A stretch of 64,000 nt of DNA from assembly GCA_007844125.1 (NCBI GenBank), contig CM017558.1, positions 52,072,834 through 52,136,833 of the forward strand. Direction: 5' to 3'. Each line of letters begins with the position of its first letter. The first letter of the stretch is position 1. Shown here piece after piece: positions 27,160-38,095 of this stretch. A program made the position numbers and the translations under genes. The notes under the pieces were generated by a model that did not search any database, was not told the DNA's origin, and saw only the letters and a list, made by a program, of their open reading frames with translations. Source of the DNA: Sinonovacula constricta (taxonomy: Eukaryota > Mollusca > Bivalvia > Cardiida > Solecurtidae).

Positions 27160-27577
27160 AACATGGCAGCGACCGATCTAGATCAACACTTTTTTCATTG
27201 TTTATTGTTGAAGGTGTATCAGGATACATAATGTATCATTTAGTGTTAAGATTACCTGCTGGTATAATCCTACATATTTCAAACCACACGTTAGTTTAAG
27301 CTGTCAACGGACTCTGAAAAAATCACTTATTTGTGTGTTGAAGCTTTCAGCCGAATAATTCATGAAAGTTATCCATGCATGTAGGCCCTACGTTAAATAC
27401 TTAACTCCACAACCGAACGCTAAACTGAGCCAAACAGTTAGATAGCAGAAAGTAATTTAGGAAAGACGGGGACTAGTTTAGATTCAGTCGCAATTTGAAT
27501 TTGCGTTTAGACTTCCTACTTGCAAGAACGTTTCGATCTTAAAACTTTCCACAACTCCACTCGGTGACAACTAATGC

Positions 27578-27592
27578 CAGGGGCGGATGCAG
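27578..27592 (+). mobile_element. Possible hAT-type terminus relic
   Basis: CAGGGGCGGATGCAG resembles the CAGGGGCGGATC-type ends of some hAT elements. The matching right end was not found, so this is at most a solo or truncated end. Confidence 0.25.
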
Positions 27593-28231
27593 AAAATGTT
27601 GGTGGGGGAAGGGTGGCATGACTCAAGATCCATTCAACTTTATCGCAGCAAATACTGAACATACATACACAATTTGGGACCCAAACTTCGACCTTAGCTG
27701 TCAACAAACACACTTTACTTTAAAAGCTTAGTGCAAGGGTCATACGTTCATGTATTTAAATAAATTCTAGACAAAGGCACGTCTTTTCCCTAGATGTCTT
27801 AGTCGTGTCGAGACGTGTACGCATTAGTGGTGCTCCTGTTAAAGTTCGTTGACCATGCCCCTTTCGTCAACTTTATTTTCTTTCTTTGTTTGTTTATTTG
27901 TTTGTTTGTTGTGATTTTCGTCCCACCAACAGTATTTCAGTTAACTGGAGACGGTGTCCACTTTAAGCAGATATAGTGTTGCCTTCACTGTGTATAGCAT
28001 GCATCAACACCTGGCATGATACCACACCTAGTCACAATATTCTGACACCGGACCAACCAGTCGTTGAACTACTCTTACACTGAGCGTTAGCAAGGGAGCT
28101 ATACCACTACCATTTTTTTACGACTTTTGTATGTCGCAACCCGGGTTCGATCTCAAGAAATCTACAGACAACACGATCAAACGGCCACCTTTCCTTAATT
28201 CTACGTGGTAACATCGCTCTCCATGTGTTGC

Positions 28232-28500
28232 AGAGGCCATCATTTTACAGCCATAGTTTGTTGGAAACCGATGCTGTTTCTTCTGTTTAATCTGTCCATA
28301 GTAAGTTTAAGCTTCTTGTGGGTTTATTTCTACATATTTTACGACTCTTCTTGGCCACAAGGCAGATGCAGAGTTTGATGACTTCAGTAATCCCAGTGAT
28401 GGCTTGCGTGATAGAAAAGTACTTGCGTTATATGACAGAAATCGTGTAAGAGTTATTGACAAGGGTCTGTATATAAAAAATGTCCAACACATTTCTGACT
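28232..28500 (+). pseudogene. Decayed third copy of the tandem membrane-protein family
   Basis: Plus-strand reading gives TTLLGHKADAEFDDFSNPSD and GLRDRK at 28349-28418. This aligns with the fourth-helix entry of the two intact genes (DTKFVDYSNFSDGFRT and DTEFVDFSNFSEGFRT). At the DNA level ACGACTCTTCTTGGCCA matches ACGATTCTTCTAGGTAA of the 29119 gene, and the weaker match continues leftwards over TGGAAACCGATGCTGTTT. The frame is not sustained leftwards and the helix after the motif has lost its hydrophobicity (LALYDRNRVRVIDKG in place of a membrane segment). No start was found. I call it a pseudogene. The antisense ORF at 28307-28573 is its shadow. Confidence 0.7.
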
Positions 28501-28907
28501 GATTCCTCAGAAAAGGTTTGATTCGCTCCAATACACCTTCCATTATCTTTGTTATCGATTTTTGTTTATACACCGTGTCGGAGTGTCACGAGGTGTATAC
28601 AACTATCCTGTCGCAGATGGTCTACACAAATCGCTCAGTCAATTAACTCTGCAGTCACTGTGTAAATCGATACCAGTTTGCTCCTGTGAGAAGGAATATT
28701 TAGCCTACCTGGTGGTATTAGTTACGGCATAGAACTGTTTTATTAAATTCAGAATATATATACATATAAATATATGTTGCAATTGTTTTGTTGTTGTTTT
28801 TTAAAGTGGATCAACCGTTACACTTATATGCGAACAGAACAGAACATTTGTGTGCTTTACACTGGTCAAACAGTGTAAAGAGAAGAAAGAGTGTGCTGAA
28901 GCTCGCT

Positions 28908-28930
28908 ACACATTGGTAAAAGAACTGTGT
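28908..28930 (+). promoter_or_regulatory. Conserved upstream block of gene 1
   Basis: TACACATTGGTAAAAGAACT lies about 210 bases before the ATG at 29119. Nearly the same sequence (TACACGTTGGAAAAAGTAAC) sits about 200 bases before the ATG of the second gene. Shared position and sequence show the duplication unit includes the 5' flank; it may hold promoter or 5' UTR function. Confidence 0.5.
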
Positions 28931-29118
28931 TGTAACTCGAATTGGCATGCTTTAATTTCTTCTTGCAATAGTCTACATTTCTTTCACAACCGAATTCAGT
29001 GATACCAACAATAAGGGTGCTTGTGCCACATAATCTCAAGAGCAGTGATACTTTTAATCCCTTGTATACTCGTTGGAATAAACTCTCCGCGTGTATTGAA
29101 GTTTAAAGTTCGTCCAAG

Positions 29119-29706
29119 ATGTGCTGTGATGTCGGAGACGTGTACGACTTGGTTGTGTTTTTGCTGCTGCTCTTCTTTGACCGTGATCGCTTCTGCAGTC
29201 TAATTCCTGTCGCTCACAGGTTCATCTACGTCATACGTTTCGTCATCTTTATACTAACCTCTATTGCTCAGTGGTTGATACTTTTTTTTACCAACGAGGA
29301 AAGTGTCCAAGAACTCAAGGAAACGGCCGAAGGTGAATATGAAGGCAAGTCAGCGGCCACCGTTCCATCTACGTACCTTATGACGGCGATTGGTCTGACT
29401 ATTATTACATTTATTTTTGCCATTGTTTTTATAGGCTGTGCTTGGAAGCAACCGCGGTCGCCTAAGCTGTTTAAACTGTTCATATTGGCTCAGTTCAATA
29501 TGCTGTGTATTGATATATGGATGCTTGTATTTACGATTCTTCTAGGTAACCAAAATGATACAAAGTTTGTTGACTACAGTAATTTCAGTGATGGTTTTCG
29601 CACTACTGTATTTTTTCTCAGCATTCTGGATATCATTCACTCGATAGTTGGATTTGTTGGAATCATCGTTAACAGGAAGAAGATATATAACGAGATATAT
29701 GGATAA
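29119..29706 (+). CDS. Multi-pass membrane protein, tandem paralogue 1
   Basis: An intact 195-codon intronless ORF. The start MCCDVGDVYDL is fixed by near-identity with the paralogue at 30491: the bases before both ATGs read GTCCAAG, and similarity of the protein begins at this Met. Hydrophobic segments lie at about 11-20 (short), 38-57, 90-112, 120-146 and 166-187, suggesting four transmembrane helices plus a hydrophobic N-terminal stretch. Between helices 1 and 2 is an acidic, variable loop (NEESVQELKETAEGEYEGK). Before the last helix is the most conserved block, FVDYSNFSDGFRT, followed by FFLSILDIIHSIVG. The spacing MCCDVGDVYDL-FDRDR-IPVAHRF is conserved in both copies. I do not recognise the family. 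It differs from tetraspanins, which have a CCG-containing large loop, and from claudins, which have a W-GLW-C-C motif. Conservation of both reading frames argues that both genes function. Confidence 0.8.
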   Translation: MCCDVGDVYDLVVFLLLLFFDRDRFCSLIPVAHRFIYVIRFVIFILTSIAQWLILFFTNEESVQELKETAEGEYEGKSAATVPSTYLMTAIGLTIITFIFAIVFIGCAWKQPRSPKLFKLFILAQFNMLCIDIWMLVFTILLGNQNDTKFVDYSNFSDGFRTTVFFLSILDIIHSIVGFVGIIVNRKKIYNEIYG

Positions 29707-30003
29707 AAGAGAACAGGACAACGGCAGAATTGTTAGCTTTTGAATCGCAGTGAATGTCCTTATTTACAAGTTGTTAGTTATTTGACTTGTTTATAATCTT
29801 TACGAAATTATCAATGAGTCCATCTACTAAATTGTGTTTGGAATTTTAACAGAACAGAACAGAATCGTTAATTTATTTCTGATACGCTCGAACAATATTT
29901 GATCCGGTCCTATAGCCGTTTTGTTATCATATGTAAAGATTTTGTGATTACCGTGTCAACGCGTCACACACTCTGCGCACACATACCGACATGGTGTATT
30001 TAC

Positions 30004-30033
30004 GCCGCCACCCCCTCCACCCCCACCCCCAAA
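30004..30033 (-). repeat. C-rich tract, G-quadruplex-forming on the minus strand
   Basis: CACCCCCTCCACCCCCACCC gives at least four G runs on the minus strand. It lies between the two membrane-protein paralogues. Confidence 0.6.
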
Positions 30034-30293
30034 ATTCTTTTGAAACACCTTAGCTCTTAAGTTGGTCAGTGTGTACTGGTATGGTGATTTGGCGTACCTG
30101 TTTGTATTAGTTGGTATTTGTCAACGCACCGGATATTAAGCCAGAAGCGGATTTGAGTTGGCTATTTATAAAAGTCATTCAGTCGTCCGACTTTTATACA
30201 TTATTATGTGTTTCTAACTTGACCTCTGCGAGCTAAATACTGGTAAAAAATCGGAGTGTAAACAGAAGCAAACGGTTGTTGTTTCAGATCGAT

Positions 30294-30316
30294 ACACGTT
30301 GGAAAAAGTAACTGTT
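30294..30316 (+). promoter_or_regulatory. Conserved upstream block of gene 2
   Basis: TACACGTTGGAAAAAGTAAC lies about 200 bases before the ATG at 30491 and matches the block at 28908 upstream of gene 1. It supports duplication of gene plus 5' flank as one unit. Confidence 0.5.
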
Positions 30317-30490
30317 CTTAAACCCTATTTTGGTTTCATTTTTTATGAAAGTGTCTAGTACATTCAAACCGCAGCATAATTGCAATTCTTGACACTTAAC
30401 AATACACGTCCAAGTACGTGTGTTACAGACTTACAAGGGTTGTCATTTGTTTTATTGGACGTTACGTGTTTATTTAAACGTTTGTCCAAG

Positions 30491-31075
30491 ATGTGTTGTG
30501 ATGTCGGAGACGTGTACGACTTGGTCGTGCTCTTGTTGCTTTACTTGTTTGACCGCGATTGCATCTGCAAAGTGATACCCGTAGCTCGGAGGTTTATCCA
30601 TTTGTTTCGATTCATCATCTTCGTTGTCGTCGCTACGGTTGAATGGACGATACTTTTTATAACTAACGAAGAAGTTTTTCAAATGTTCAAGGACTATATT
30701 AACAAGAAGGGGGACATGGAACTATTGGAACTAATATCTGCTTATTATTTATTGGCTGCATTTATTTACTTTGGCGTGACGCTCATGTATTTCATAGCGC
30801 TTCTGTGTGTACTCGTGTGCTGCTACAACAAACATTTTATGTTTAGTGCGTTTGTGGTAGGACAATTTTGTATGCTCCTTATGGACATTGCGATGCTAGC
30901 GTTTACGGTTCTCCTTTATATAAATGATGACACCGAATTCGTAGACTTCAGTAATTTTAGTGAAGGGTTTCGCACCGTTGTCTTCTTTCTCAGCATTTTC
31001 GATACTATTCATGCCATTGTTGGGTGCGTTGGATTCTTCAGAAAAAATCCCTTTATTGAAGATAGCTACACATAA
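30491..31075 (+). CDS. Multi-pass membrane protein, tandem paralogue 2
   Basis: 194 codons, intronless. The frame stays open 37 codons further up to 30380, but I choose the Met at 30491. It aligns with the start of paralogue 1 (both begin MCCDVGDVYDLVV) and has the same GTCCAAG context. Four clear hydrophobic segments lie at about 38-58, 84-110, 120-146 and 164-182. The loop between helices 1 and 2 is charged and diverged (EEVFQMFKDYINKKGDMELL). The block DTEFVDFSNFSEGFRTVVFF is almost the same as in paralogue 1. The C-terminus ends in an acidic tail (EDSYT) where paralogue 1 has a basic one. Overall identity is around 45% by eye, with most change in loops. AATAAA at about 31533 is a possible poly(A) signal. 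Function unknown. Confidence 0.8.
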   Translation: MCCDVGDVYDLVVLLLLYLFDRDCICKVIPVARRFIHLFRFIIFVVVATVEWTILFITNEEVFQMFKDYINKKGDMELLELISAYYLLAAFIYFGVTLMYFIALLCVLVCCYNKHFMFSAFVVGQFCMLLMDIAMLAFTVLLYINDDTEFVDFSNFSEGFRTVVFFLSIFDTIHAIVGCVGFFRKNPFIEDSYT

Positions 31076-31289
31076 ATTTAAATAGGACGATTGTTTAACA
31101 GCTATTTCTCCGTTGTGTACATGAATGAGTCGACGTTAAATATCCGGTAGCCCAGGTCACGGTGTGTATTGTACTGAATAACTTGCCACGATAATTGAAG
31201 GTACCCAGGTGGTAGTTGTAGTTAGTGGCCGGGTTGCCTTGGGGCTCTGTTTTTGAAATTTTAAATACATCACCGAATGACCAGTGTAC

Positions 31290-32120
31290 AGTGTTATAAG
31301 CCCGCGAGCTTCTGCCTGGTAGCTCAGATTTGATATATACTAGAGTCTGACCATTCGACTGAGAGTCCCTTTGAAAGTCTAAAAGAATTAAAATAGTTGA
31401 TATCCAACTGTTAAGAAAAGAAGTTATTGATCATGCCAGCAAGAATGAAAGGTGTGAGCTAAATAGAGGGTAGTTTAACGCATTTTGCTACACAGTTGCC
31501 CAACTAAGGGCCCCCGATATTCATATTTTGAAAATAAACTTTGTCAATTTATTTAACTACCTTGTCAGAAGGGAGCGGTGCATGTTGATGTCGGTTCGGT
31601 ACACATAAAACGTAATAGCAACTGTAATAAAATGTAACAAAGATAATTATAATGTATAAACATCTCAGTTTCTATAAGAATCAAAGAGGAAATGGATGTT
31701 AACAAATCACTTAAAATGAAAGTGACTCTTCCTGTTGTTGGAGTATGTTGAAACATGTAGATTTCGAAATTGTTCTGCTTGCAAGCATTCTCGATATTCT
31801 GGTTACAATATACCAATGCATTTACCGCTTGGGTAGTGTTTATATTTCTCCAATGAGTGTTATATTACGTTTTATTATATATACATTGTATTTGTTCTGT
31901 TTACGCATGCGTTTTGCGGCGTAAATAACCGCATTTAAAGCTGATTTGATATCGTTTAAACGCACATCTAGATTTCATTTTGTGTTTTGCTGTGATTTAT
32001 AACTTAATTGTTTATATTTTAACTATGTAAACATGGTATGTGTTCATTAACTTTCATAATTAAAACTGTGAACTATGTGTATGCTTATAGTCGGATACAT
32101 AATGTTAGATTTCAGTTTTA
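31290..32120. other. Non-coding; weak tRNA A-box-like word at its left end
   Basis: CCTGGTAGCTCAG near 31316 looks like a tRNA A box but has no B box after it. The remaining sequence is AT-rich with no recognised feature. Confidence 0.3.
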
Positions 32121-32127
32121 GATCTAG

Positions 32128-32365
32128 ACTCTCATGTGATATAGCTTTAATCACTAATATTAGCCACTCATGTTATATAGCTTAAATTACACATGTTAGA
32201 CACTGTTACGTGAAGTTGCCTTACATGATATAGCCTAAATCACAAAGAGTTAGACACTATCACATGATATAGCCTAAATCACAGTTTGACACTATCACAT
32301 GATGTAGCCTAAATCACAAAGAGTTAGACACTATCACATGATGTAGCCTAAATTACAAATGTTTG
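32128..32365. repeat. 39-bp tandem repeat, about six copies
   Basis: The unit reads CACATGATATAGCCTAAATC followed by ACAAAGAGTTAGACACTAT. The last three copies are nearly identical and the left ones are diverged, so the array has grown most recently on the right. Confidence 0.85.
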
Positions 32366-33054
32366 ATTTGTCTAAAGAATGTACGAACTTTTTTGCTTTG
32401 TTTTAAAAGCGGACTAGATAGATATGCTTTTTGTTGAATATGTTTGGATGAAGCATTGATACTATGATATAATATGACTATAAACATTCAATTCATATTC
32501 CGATGTCATCATTAATAAACTGATTAAGTCGTTGCTAGTATAAATATTTCTGTTGATGATTTCTAAATGAAGCCAGGGTAAAGCGTATTATTTTACAACG
32601 GAGTGCATCACCCTGACCAAGAGATTCGAAGATTAAAACATAGAAATAGATATAGGAATGACGCTAAATTCTGCCTTTACAAATAATAGTGAGGTTATTC
32701 TGACTTCACTCCTCAAAAAGTGATGTTAAGTTTAATCCAGGACAATGACAAATACGTACGTTACTAATATACTCTTAAAATTACCTAACTATTGTTTGCT
32801 CTTATACATGCGTGTATAATTTGATTTCCGATTTATATTAAATCAGTATAGTCTTTACCATTTATATAACATCATAACATTGTTATTGATATTGATTTAT
32901 ATTATATTCCATACGATACATTTTTATGTGTGTTGTTGTTTATCAGTGGTCCATAAACAAAGGGTCTAAAAAGCCCTTTATCCGCCTCTACCATATTAGA
33001 AACTCGTCTTATTTCAATTTCTTAGATGGCATAACAAAAAAGTACTGTCGTTGC

Positions 33055-33395
33055 ATTCTGCTTATTCGCTAGCCTGTATGGCTGGCTACCTTTTGGTCTG
33101 TCGTTCTGCTTATGTGTATGTGTCTCTCTGCCTACGTGTTGCTCCATCTGTCTGCCGAACTATTTGTTTGTCTGTATGTCAGGCTTTTCACGTGTTATGC
33201 ATCTGTATCTCTTCTTTTTTCTGTATGTCTTACAGCCTATGTGTCCATATGACAGCCTAGATATCTGCCTGCATGTCTGCCTGCATTTTGTCCATAAGCT
33301 TGTCTACCTATGTGTCCCTACTTGTCTGTCTACATTTTCCCGCCCTTCTACTGCACTATTTGTCCGTCTGTCTGCTTGACTGTTGTAACTGTTGT
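33055..33395. repeat. Degenerate CTGT/TGTC microsatellite
   Basis: Words such as GTCTGTCTGC, TGCCTGCATGTCTG and GTCCGTCTGTCTG recur throughout. They create Cys/Leu/Ser-rich ORFs with no protein character. Confidence 0.7.
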
Positions 33396-34021
33396 TGTTC
33401 TTGCTGTTGTTTACAAGACCATGCATAATCACATTTCTAATGTACCTTATAACAGAGATGGCCTCAGCCGTGCTTATCAGTTGTCAGTAATTACGCAGGC
33501 AGTGATACCAGCCGAGTGGGCGATTGCCGCTAATTGCATAATTGAGAAGCTGCAGCGGGTCGTGTGATAATGTCAAGTGGATAGGCTTTACAGTGTACAT
33601 TTTTATACGTTTGTGATATTCCATATTGCTGGTTATCAGTCCAGTGTCATATTGTTCAAGGTGACACAGTTATTTGCTATTAATTAGACAGAACCACAGA
33701 TAAAGACCGATTATATCACTGACAGGGAGGGGCTACAATTACTACTGTCCTGAAAAAATGTGGGTTGTTTTGTTCGTTTACCTATGCAATTTTTAAGCAG
33801 AAGTGGGTGTCTTTCTCGAATGTAGGCTATATTATATATCCCTTAATTGTAACCTGTACATTTAAAACGTGTGAGACGGTATACCCGTTGAAACCAACAG
33901 ATGAAGACGAGTTACAATGACCTCAAACCTAATTATGGTACATTTGTTTATATAACCTATAGTATGTTCTTAGGGGTCTTTTTACCTACAAAAATATGTA
34001 AACAAAACAAGTTATAATGCT

Positions 34022-34075
34022 AAGGATTGGCTGATCTGGATCTACACTATTTGCTAAAGCCTGATCAATACGTGC
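34022..34075. repeat. Foldback repeat, right-arm copy
   Basis: GGCTGATCTGGATCTACACT and ATTTGCTAAAGCCTGATCA are the conserved right arm and tail of the dispersed family. Confidence 0.55.
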
Positions 34076-34159
34076 TTAGCTAGCTATGTGTTACTCGTTC
34101 TTTGTTATTAGATTATCTTTCCCTTATCATTACTATTACTGATTACTTAGTTTTAGGTT

Positions 34160-34370
34160 TTAGAAATGCATCGCATTGTCACAGTTATGGTCATTATAGT
34201 ATCGTCCAGCTATTTTGGTGGAGGAAGACTCCAATCAAATGTCTGAGTAAAACCAGTGGCGCACTGCACGACAGCTCGAAGAACTTCCCGCATTAAGTCC
34301 TTCGCCCCGACCGGGATTCGAACACATGCGGTGAGAGGCGAGACTAAGAGCTTAAGTATTAACTTTTATC
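34160..34370 (-). repeat. tRNA-derived SINE copy 2
   Basis: On the minus strand this reads B box (reverse of GGGATTCGAACAC, 34313-34325), then the shared core (reverse of ACCAGTGGCGCACTGC, about 34250-34266), then a CGATACTATAATG-type 3' part. The tail is shorter than in copy 3. Confidence 0.65.
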
Positions 34371-34499
34371 AGTAAAATACCTTCATCACTTTGCTAAGAT
34401 ATTAAATATTCTTGATATCTATTGCGGTAATTATTGGCACACTTTTCACATTCATAATTCTCTCAAGACGATACATTAACAATAAGACAAAAGTTCGTT

Positions 34500-34725
34500 T
34501 ATGGTTTTTTATGTTGTTGTTGTTGTTTTTTGTTACATCGCACCGAGACAATTATAGTCATATTGCATAGCAACGTCCAGCTTATTATTGGTGGGTATGT
34601 CTGGGTAGAAACACCGGCGCACTGCTGGTTAACTGGATACTTACCCACATGAAAATTCTCGCCCCGCAAGGGACTCGAACCCACGCGGTGAGGGGCCGAG
34701 GAATCAGAAGTCGACGGACGCCTCT
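34500..34725 (-). repeat. tRNA-derived SINE copy 3 (best preserved)
   Basis: On the minus strand: a tRNA-like head with B box (plus strand GGGACTCGAACCCACGCGGT, about 34670-34689), a core (plus strand ACCGGCGCACTGC, about 34612-34624, preceded by TCTGGGTAGAA), a 3' part ending CTCGGTGCGATGTAAC, and a CAA-rich tail at 34513-34535. This order (Pol III head, conserved core, simple tail) is diagnostic of a tRNA SINE. It lies 130 bases from copy 2 in the same orientation. Confidence 0.75.
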
Positions 34726-35091
34726 AAGACTTATGAACATAACAGAACATCTATTTATCCAGATGTATACATAGTAGACCATCGTTGTATACATGAAAAC
34801 CATACACATTGATCATAGCAGTGCAAGAAAAATTTAGAACTTGCGTATTTATTGGATTTTTTTCTCAATAATATTGTTTAACAAAAAAGCCAGATAGGTC
34901 AATGTTTGCATGTTGGGACGAATAAACTGATAAACCTGGTTAATAATAATATTGTGCTAAAAGATCCAAAGAAAGATATGACAAGATTCTAAAGGAATAA
35001 AAACATGTACATTTGTTAAGACAGAACTTGCACTAGACTTATTGTCATCGTAGAGGATAGATGTCAACTCGAATTAAGCACTTACACCCAC

Positions 35092-35132
35092 GACCCCCCC
35101 CCCCCCCACCCCCACCCCCATCACCCCACTCC
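35092..35132 (-). repeat. Poly-C/CACCCCC tract, strong G-quadruplex on the minus strand
   Basis: A C run of about 15 is followed by ACCCCCACCCCCATCACCCC. The reverse strand has more than four runs of three or more Gs with one-base loops. Confidence 0.8.
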
Positions 35133-35456
35133 ACCCACTCCCTCACGGAACGGTCACTTCATTAGCTTACCGTATTTATGTTATGCTTATTTTACAGATT
35201 TTTACAAATGACAACAACAATAACATCAAAAATATCAATTAGAAATGTTCAATGTTCTGGGTAAGTAGAGTTTATGTTTTCGACTTAAGGATTTCCGAAC
35301 TTATTGAAGAAGAATATTCGTTAGATCTAATGAACGCTATTTCGTTCTTGTAAAATTATTTTGTTCCATGAAATAGTTGCAAAATATATTGCATAGCACA
35401 ACGCATTTTATGAGCTATTTTGGTCTTATATCATGTGCGTTTATTTGAAAAACAAA

Positions 35457-36135
35457 TTAATAACACCTGACCGAATTCATGGCACCCTCCATGCCCACGA
35501 TATCTAGTTTCCAAGTCGCTGTGCCTTTTCGGCTAGTATTGGAAACAGGAACACCTGTTATATAATATAAACTTTCAGCGTTTCCTTCAACGGAGAAGTT
35601 TCTACAATCTTGCACGACTAAGCAGAATAAAACAAGCAATTTTCATTTTTAACAAACAATGAACGTGGGGTAAAAGTGTCAGTTTGTGTCTTGTCCTTAT
35701 AACGTGGTTCGTAGCGTTCAAAATCACTTCAAACATAGCCTGGTTATCAATACTGATAGAAGCTTAAATGTTAATGTTGCTTTTTCGCGGTTGGTAAGTC
35801 ATTCGCCTTGAGGTTTCATTTTTGTTCTTCGTTTACTGCTGTATGCATTTTATGCCCAAAAGCTCAATTTTCATATTCCACAAGCGGCATCAATCGGTTT
35901 AAAACTTCGGTTTCATTGCTTATTGACCAACGCCAACTAGATATATACGACAAGCCTTATTTTGTTTAGTAGGTAAAAAATATATTCGAGTGTACATCGA
36001 TATTTTTGCGCTTTTTATGATCCATTAAATCAGATGTATTGGGCATGACCTTAACGTTGCCCGTAAAAAAAGTAGAGAAAAACGCACGGAGAGTTACGTA
36101 CCTTTATCAAGCTCCGATGTCCTCATGTATCCCAT
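35457..36135 (-). CDS. Candidate two-exon small gene (64 aa), uncertain
   Basis: Exon 1 (36135-36102) starts at an ATG with an in-frame TAA just upstream and encodes MGYMRTSELDK plus one base. It ends in a strong donor (GATAAAG then GTACGTAA). Exon 2 (35617-35457) follows a good acceptor (pyrimidine tract TTGTTTTATTCTGCTTAG), is in the right phase, and continues VVQDCRNFSVEGNAESLYY to a TAA. It is polar with balanced composition and no low complexity. A CAG/GTGTTA near its end might be another donor, so the gene could continue left. No family was recognised. Support rests on phase-compatible splice sites and protein-like composition only. Confidence 0.3.
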
Positions 36136-37445
36136 TTAGTGGTACACAACAAATCAAGACACTTGACCTCACACTGTTACCATGGTAACAAATATAGTGT
36201 AACCTACATACTACATCACTCGTAAAAACACTTTTTCCCAAAAGTTTCTCAGCTGCCTGACCAACATTTAAAAATATGGAACACCTGATATCAGTTGGGG
36301 TGTTCAGTCTTATCTGCCAACTAAAGCAATATCTTCAAATAACAGAATAGCACCGTTTCTTCAACTTATATCGTTAATTCCTTGACGAGTCGTACATGTT
36401 TAGGTCACCCAGTAAATTAAGACACTTATCGGAGACTAGAATGCAGTTTGAAGACATTTTGCCTCTCTGGTTTTGACTGGGGGTTTTTGTGATGACCATT
36501 TTAACCTGTTTCTTGTCGGTTGTACTTACAGTTGTTTGAAATAATATTAATCCGTATTTATTTTAGACTGTTTTCACATTCATGTTATTAAAAGGTGTGC
36601 TCTTTCTCGTTTTTATATCCAAAAGTTAAGGAAACACTTCCGACATTTGTGCACTAATAAAGAACTGCGAAGCAGAACGCTTGCACTAGTTTATCAACTT
36701 TTCTACACATTCAAAACGCTATACGCTCTCATATTGCCAATTAGCCTCCAACCCAAACACACAGTGCCTAGATGTTGATCAAGATGCAGGTTTGTCTGGC
36801 ACAGTCAGCGTAAGTGTACTAAGCAATGTAAGCCCATCTATCAATAAAAAAAATACTACTTGCTGAATGCAACCCGACAAACTGCTTGTATACAGAACAT
36901 GTTTATTTCCATTGAATCTTAGAGACTCTGAGATTTATCTCTCTAACTCTCCAACACGTTCACATTCGAGGTATACTACTCTTTTGCATCTCTGGAACAG
37001 TTGCTAGAAAGGTTTACTTGAGCTCTAGTTTGGTTCCCAGAAATTCCCGTGAAGGTGGGTGAGTGGGAAATGGCCGGATACCAGTCTTTTTACTTTTACT
37101 ACAGCTGGTTCCTGGTCCATCGTTCTGGCGCTGACATGGCTGACTGAAGTTACCTGTTGTTTGGCTCCCGTCGTCTTAGTTCGCCAGGTATATTTCACGC
37201 AGGTGTAAATCTCATGCAGGAAAAAGCAGACTGGATGGTCGCGGACTGGATGGTCACGTGGTGTGACTTATTTGGAACTGGGTGCTTATCCTTCCCATCA
37301 GCTGCCGAAACGCGAAAGTTCCTATAGCAGAAACAATCCAGTGGTGCTTGGAGCGGATTAACCCATAAGCGGCTACATCTGTTCATAAAATATCACACGC
37401 TAAATTCTTGTTCATATAATTGGACATATTTTTATTCATATATTA

Positions 37446-37522
37446 TGTAGCAAATAGTGTAGATCCTAAGAACATAGCTCCAATCTTCAATATTTGCTTC
37501 AACCTGATTAGCTGGCTAGGAG
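37446..37522. repeat. Foldback repeat, left-arm copy
   Basis: AGCAAATAGTGTAGATCCTA marks the left arm. The centre and right arm are degraded, followed by the TAGCTGGCTAGGAGTG tail seen in other copies. Confidence 0.5.
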
Positions 37523-37624
37523 TGAACATATTCTTAAAGTTAAAAAAACATTCCATTCTTTAACTGTTGTAGATATACGTTACTTCATTTAAATTTTGTC
37601 TATTCCGTTTGTAATTCTTGGATT

Positions 37625-38095
37625 TATACCATGATATAAGGCTTAACAAAATATTTATTGCATGATATAAGCTTCAAGAAAATGTACTTAATAGAAATGT
37701 TAACAAAATATTTATAAATCAATACAGGATTAAACCTGTCCATGCCTTTATATTAAAGTCAACGAAATGTTCCTTGCACGATATGAGGTTACTAAATGGT
37801 CAGTTCAGTTTATAAAGGTAACTCAACATTAACTGAAATGTAATAAAATGTTGGTTGCATTATTTAAGGGGATACACAATGTTAATAGCAAGATATGAAG
37901 GTTGCTAAATGTTAATTGCATTATATAAGGGTAAGCAACATTTTAATTGCATGATATAAGGGATAGTAAATGTGTATTGCATAAATTAAAGGTTAACAAA
38001 ATGTCCATCACCTTATACAAGGGTAAACAAAACGTTTATTGTAAGGATTAAGGGTTACTATTTTTATGATATAAGGTTAAGAAAATGTCCACTGC
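37625..38095. repeat. Degenerate ~31-bp tandem repeat
   Basis: The motif TTAACAAAATGT-TATTGCATGATATAAGGG recurs about fifteen times with heavy divergence and indels. Old array. Confidence 0.7.

Noticed and set aside
28120..28160. Possible tRNA gene (ACCCGGGTTCGATCTC B-box-like word)
   Set aside because: No cloverleaf can be built and the acceptor arms do not pair; at most a SINE or tRNA relic.
28575..28610. A second relic of the membrane-gene start (GTCGGAGTGTCACGAGGTGT)
   Set aside because: Only a short match to GATGTCGGAGACGTGTACG; the following sequence does not align.
33051..33567. Cys/Leu/Ser-rich plus ORFs that look membrane-like
   Set aside because: Produced by the CTGT microsatellite.
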